Shown here: positions 6,695 to 8,697 of the stretch, piece after piece
Numbering within the stretch: position 1 is the first letter of the stretch
How the letters are laid out: every line of letters starts with the position of its first letter
Source: an uncultured Georgenia sp.
GTDB taxonomy: Bacteria > Actinomycetota > Actinomycetes > Actinomycetales > Actinomycetaceae
Length of the DNA stretch: 8,697 bases
Reading direction: 5' to 3'
Assembly: GCF_937958535.1 (NCBI RefSeq)
Contig: NZ_CALGNQ010000098.1
Coordinates: 1-8,697 of the forward strand
Notes under the pieces: model-generated
What the model was told of the DNA's origin: nothing
What the model saw: the letters and a program-made list of their open reading frames with translations, nothing else
Databases searched by the model: none
Made by a program: the position numbers and the translations under genes

Positions 6695-7129
6695 TCAGAT
6701 CTGCGCGCCCGCGAGGGAGCCGGTCTGCGGCTCGTCGTACAGGACGATGCACAGCGCGGTGCGGTCGTCGGCGTCCTCCCAGCTGTCCTGGGAGGGGGAG
6801 AGCGGCACGACGTAGAGCGCGGACTCCGCGTAGGAGACACCCATGAAGGTCTCGAACTCCTCGGTGCAGACGTCGACCGCCTTCTCGTGGACGGCGTCCT
6901 CACCGGGGTAGGAGTCCTCGGTGAACACGTGCTCGGCGTAGACCTCGGCGTCGTGCTCCTCGGTCTCGCAGTCCAGCGCCTTGACCGTGCTGATCTCGTC
7001 CCCCTCGAGATCGCTCTGGTTGAGGCAGTCACCGACCGTGAGGTCGAGGACGGAGTCCGCCGTGCACCCGGCGGCGCCCACCAGCGCGAGTGCGGCGGCA
7101 GCGGCGAGTGCGGAACGGCGCAGAGACAT
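6695..7129 (-). CDS. Septum-formation-domain lipoprotein
   Basis: The product is a 144-residue probable lipoprotein. The signal peptide has R4-R5, a hydrophobic run 7-20 and Cys22 in AAGC. The -3 position is Ala where Leu is more usual, so lipidation is likely but not certain. The mature part matches the Pfam septum-formation family pattern: VGDCLNQ (32-38), ALDCETEEHDAEVYA (51-65), a cysteine in VDVC (Cys88), a W-x(5)-R segment (Trp117, Arg123) and Cys127. The four cysteines 35, 54, 88 and 127 could form two disulfides outside the membrane. Despite the family name, a cell-division role is not established for most members. The start at 7129 has GGAGG (7142-7138) 8 bases upstream; an in-frame ATG at 7174 would spoil the signal peptide. 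It converges on pstB and lies downstream of glnR on the same strand, but a 277-base spacer makes a shared operon doubtful. Confidence 0.85.
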   Translation of the reverse strand: MSLRRSALAAAAALALVGAAGCTADSVLDLTVGDCLNQSDLEGDEISTVKALDCETEEHDAEVYAEHVFTEDSYPGEDAVHEKAVDVCTEEFETFMGVSYAESALYVVPLSPSQDSWEDADDRTALCIVLYDEPQTGSLAGAQI

Positions 7130-7210
7130 GGTTCTAACCTCCGGTGGAGAGTGGGGGATGAGGCACCGGGACACGCCCGGTCACGGGCCGCGAGGGCCCG
7201 GGCCACTCTA
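7130..7210 (-). promoter_or_regulatory. Promoter and structured leader of the septum-domain lipoprotein gene
   Basis: TAGAGT on the minus strand (7210-7205) fits TANNNT and would start a transcript near 7198, giving a leader of about 69 bases. That leader would hold two hairpins: 7195-7199 with 7185-7189 (5 bp), and 7176-7181 with 7165-7170 (6 bp, 5-base loop). The Shine-Dalgarno GGAGG (7142-7138) is outside both. If the start is at 7198, the first hairpin would sit at the extreme 5' end. No clear -35 is visible. Confidence 0.35.
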
Positions 7211-7220
7211 GCCAACCGGC

Positions 7221-7240
7221 CCGGTGTGCTCGGACACCGG
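7221..7240. terminator. 7-bp hairpin in the glnR-lipoprotein spacer
   Basis: CCGGTGT (7221-7227) and ACACCGG (7234-7240) are perfectly complementary around the 6-base loop GCTCGG. It lies upstream of the lipoprotein promoter candidate on the minus strand, so it could end a transcript coming from glnR or from the RNA candidate at 7266-7360. There is no T tract. Its 3' arm overlaps an alternative helix (7229-7235 with 7258-7264). Confidence 0.4.
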
Positions 7241-7265
7241 AGGCGTCCCGGGGCACAGTCCGAGT

Positions 7266-7360
7266 GAGGCGACGCCGGGCCGCGAAGCGCCAGTCGGCGC
7301 GAAGGCCGCTCGTAGCGGCTTGTGTTGGAGCCCGGGGCATTCACGACCCGACGTCGCCTC
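7266..7360 (-). ncRNA. Candidate structured RNA, multi-branched, class unknown
   Basis: Strand is a preference, not a proof. A 9-bp helix closes the element (7266-7274 with 7352-7360). Directly inside is a 6-bp helix (7275-7280 with 7330-7335). It encloses two hairpins: 7287-7291 with 7296-7300 (4-base loop) and 7305-7310 with 7314-7319 (3-base loop). Each hairpin is preceded, on the plus strand, by the same 7-mer CGCGAAG (7281-7287 and 7298-7304). A 16-base single-stranded stretch remains at 7336-7351. The minus strand is preferred because TACGAT (7369-7364) would start a transcript at about 7357, the edge of the closing helix. It does not match the riboswitch or housekeeping RNA signatures I know. 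It could instead be a dispersed palindromic DNA repeat or the 3' end of the glnR mRNA. Confidence 0.4.
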
Positions 7361-7363
7361 CCC

Positions 7364-7369
7364 ATCGTA
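7364..7369 (-). promoter_or_regulatory. Candidate -10 element upstream of the structured region
   Basis: TACGAT on the minus strand fits TANNNT. A start 6 to 7 bases on would fall at 7358-7357, within the first bases of the closing helix of the structured element. No convincing -35 is seen. The site lies 38 bases beyond the glnR stop. Confidence 0.3.
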
Positions 7370-7406
7370 GGGCAGGGTCCCGGTGAGCGTCCTGTCGGCC
7401 GGTCGG

Positions 7407-8078
7407 TCAGTCCGTGGCGGGCCGGGGGACGAAGCGGTACCCGACGTTGCGCACCGTCCCGATGAGCTGGTCGTGCTCGGCCCCGAGCTTGGCCCGCAAC
7501 CGCCGGATGTGGACGTCGACCGTGCGGGTGCCGCCGTAGTAGTCGTAGCCCCACACCTCGTCGAGCAGCTGGGCACGGGTGAACACCCGGCCGGGGTGCT
7601 GGGCGAGGTGGCGCAGCAGCTCGAACTCCTTGTAGGTGAGGTTGAGCACCTGGCCGCGCACCCGGGCGGTGTAGGCGGCGGCGTCGATGACCAGCTCGCC
7701 GGCCTCCACGACGTCGGAGTCCGGCTCCCGCTCGGCGGGCCGGTCGGCGAGCAGCCGGATGCGCGCCGCGAGCTCCGCCGGTCCCGCGGTGGTGAGCACG
7801 ATGTCCGAGCAGCCCCACGCCGGGGTGACCGCCGCGAGCCCACCCTCGGTGAGGACGAGCAGCACCGGCACGCCCAGCCCGGTGTCCTGGGCGAGCCGGC
7901 ACACCGAGCGCGCGGTGGGCAGGTCCAGCCGGCCGTCGACGACGACGACGTCCGCGTCGACCGGGTCGACCAGGGAGCCGGCGGCCAGTGGCTCGGCACG
8001 CACCCGGTGGTCGAGCAGGGTGAGCGAGGGCAGCACGTCGGCGGGACGCTCTGCGGTCAGGACGACAAGCGTGGCCAT
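7407..8078 (-). CDS. glnR: GlnR-type orphan OmpR-family nitrogen response regulator
   Basis: GlnR controls nitrogen assimilation genes (glnA, amtB and others) in actinobacteria without a dedicated sensor kinase. The product has 223 residues, the usual length. The N-terminal receiver-like domain (about 1-110) carries Asp48 in VVVDGR, the counterpart of the conserved Asp of Streptomyces GlnR. It lacks the acidic pair normally found after the first strand (LVVLTAERP instead) and the conserved receiver lysine (AGP at 98-100). The winged-helix domain (about 125-218) is close to Streptomyces GlnR: LTYKEFELLRHLAQHPGRVF (147-166), VWGYDYYGG (175-183), the recognition helix TRTVDVHIRRLRAKL (184-198) and GTVRNVGYRF (207-216). 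The ATG at 8078 follows AGGAAG (8091-8086) by 7 bases. glnR lies near pst-related genes in Streptomyces and Mycobacterium as well. A neighbouring mshD, seen in mycobacteria, is not in this window. Confidence 0.93.
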   Translation of the reverse strand: MATLVVLTAERPADVLPSLTLLDHRVRAEPLAAGSLVDPVDADVVVVDGRLDLPTARSVCRLAQDTGLGVPVLLVLTEGGLAAVTPAWGCSDIVLTTAGPAELAARIRLLADRPAEREPDSDVVEAGELVIDAAAYTARVRGQVLNLTYKEFELLRHLAQHPGRVFTRAQLLDEVWGYDYYGGTRTVDVHIRRLRAKLGAEHDQLIGTVRNVGYRFVPRPATD

Positions 8079-8082
8079 CGCA

Positions 8083-8107
8083 CCTCTTCCTGGTCGGGGA
8101 CACTGTA
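8083..8107 (-). promoter_or_regulatory. glnR ribosome binding site and candidate -10
   Basis: The purine run AGGAAGAGG (8091-8083) is the glnR Shine-Dalgarno sequence and fixes the start at 8078. Upstream, TACAGT (8107-8102) fits TANNNT and would give a leader of about 17 to 18 bases. I see no GTTCACC-type PHO repeat and no clear GlnR-box in the 129-base divergent spacer 8079-8207. Confidence 0.45.
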
Positions 8108-8207
8108 GTGCGACCGACTCGGCCGGTTGCGCGATCTGCCAAACTCGTGGGGTGCCCACCCTGTCCGTCGCCCCGCCCTGTCCCGCCCGCGTCGAGGTGG
8201 TCCCGTG

Positions 8208-8697
8208 ATGGGCAGCTCGACCCGCGCCGTGGTGACGGCGGTCCTCGCCGCCGTGCTCGCCGTCTGTGCGCTGTGGCACACCCCGCTCGTCGTCGCCGCC
8301 GCGCTGACGGTCGGGCTGCTCGCGGCCGGCTGGCCCCGCCTCGTGTCGCTGCCGGTCACCACCGGTCCGGGGGTGGTCATCGCCCTGTGCGGGCTGGCGA
8401 GCCTCGCCGTCGTCGTCGTGACGGGCTCGGTCGACGGCGTGGCCGTCGTCGTCGGGCTGGGGGTCGCGGCGGCCTTCGTCCAGGAGATGCTGCGCCGCGA
8501 CGGGCGGCCGCGGCTGGTGGAGTCGGTCGCCGGGACGGTCGCCGGCTCCACGGCCGCCGTGTCCGCCGCGATCTGGCCGGCGCTCGGCTCCTCCCGGGCG
8601 GCCGTCGCCGTCGTCGTCACCGCCGCGGCCGCCCTGGCCGCCGGCGCCGCGTGCACCGCGCTGCCCTTCCGTGGCCGGGTCACCGCCCCGCTCGCCA
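8208..8697 (+). CDS. Multi-span membrane protein of unknown function, 3' end outside window
   Basis: The frame is open from the ATG at 8208 to the right edge, giving 163 residues. About six hydrophobic segments can be placed at roughly 7-22, 26-42, 55-72, 75-91, 106-126 and 130-150. They are separated by a basic cytoplasmic-looking loop, QEMLRRDGRPRLVES (92-106), the most distinctive part of the protein. The ATG has GAGGTGG (8194-8200) 7 bases upstream; the GTG at 8205 just before it is less well spaced. Divergent from glnR, so the two may share control in 8079-8207. I do not recognise the family. The long Ala/Val/Leu content is compatible with a small integral membrane protein or the first part of a larger transporter. 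Confidence 0.75.
   Translation, partial: MGSSTRAVVTAVLAAVLAVCALWHTPLVVAAALTVGLLAAGWPRLVSLPVTTGPGVVIALCGLASLAVVVVTGSVDGVAVVVGLGVAAAFVQEMLRRDGRPRLVESVAGTVAGSTAAVSAAIWPALGSSRAAVAVVVTAAAALAAGAACTALPFRGRVTAPLA

Noticed and set aside
7261..7360. Known riboswitch or housekeeping RNA (SAM-IV, cobalamin, fluoride, c-di-AMP, 6S, SRP RNA)
   Set aside because: I compared the loops and conserved strings I remember for these classes and none fits, so the element is left as class unknown.
7383..8108. 241-codon plus-strand frame opposite glnR
   Set aside because: Antisense to glnR with no ribosome binding site and no motif. Its Val/Gly/Asp-rich product is typical of a shadow.
6643..8142. 499-codon minus-strand frame running across the lipoprotein gene, the spacer and glnR
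   Set aside because: It is the wrong frame of two real genes on the same strand, which have proper starts, Shine-Dalgarno sequences and recognised families.
1..8697. Mobile element, CRISPR array, tRNA or phage genes
   Set aside because: No transposase, integrase, terminal repeats, regular spacers or tRNA-like fold was seen. Gene content and base use are even, without signs of recent transfer.

Overview
The window is from a high-GC actinobacterium. GC is very high, third codon positions are mostly G or C, and GTG starts are used. Best-match families are typical of Actinomycetota: a MutT1-type Nudix/histidine-phosphatase fusion next to ppk, a septum-formation-domain lipoprotein and a GlnR-type orphan regulator. 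A Micrococcales-like source is a guess. The region is mostly an inorganic phosphate and polyphosphate locus with a nitrogen regulator at its right end.

Layout: (1) positions 1-1876 hold the 3' part of ppk (polyphosphate kinase) and mutT1, joined by an ATGA overlap. (2) A convergent small TPR-like gene (1884-2357, minus) shares a palindromic end with mutT1. (3) The divergent spacer 2358-2503 holds an 11-base direct-repeat PHO box and probable promoters for both sides. (4) pstS, pstC, pstA and pstB (2504-6599, plus) encode a complete high-affinity phosphate ABC importer. A 15-bp hairpin lies between pstS and pstC, and a strong two-way terminator follows pstB. No phoU follows pstB. (5) On the minus strand lie a small septum-formation-domain lipoprotein (6695-7129) and glnR (7407-8078). 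They are separated by 277 bases rich in RNA-like secondary structure. (6) A divergent gene for a multi-span membrane protein starts at 8208 and runs off the window.

How the genes fit together: the PHO box suggests that a PhoP/PhoB-family regulator encoded elsewhere induces pstSCAB when phosphate is low. Imported phosphate feeds nucleotide pools and then polyphosphate through Ppk. MutT1 would clean oxidised nucleotides or hydrolyse dinucleoside polyphosphates. GlnR controls nitrogen assimilation, so its presence here matches known phosphate-nitrogen cross-talk in actinobacteria.

The protein-coding content is conventional. The least explained part is the spacer 7200-7370. It contains a candidate multi-branched RNA closed by a 9-bp helix, with two hairpins each preceded by the same 7-mer, followed by mutually exclusive pairings. 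I could not match it to a known RNA class.
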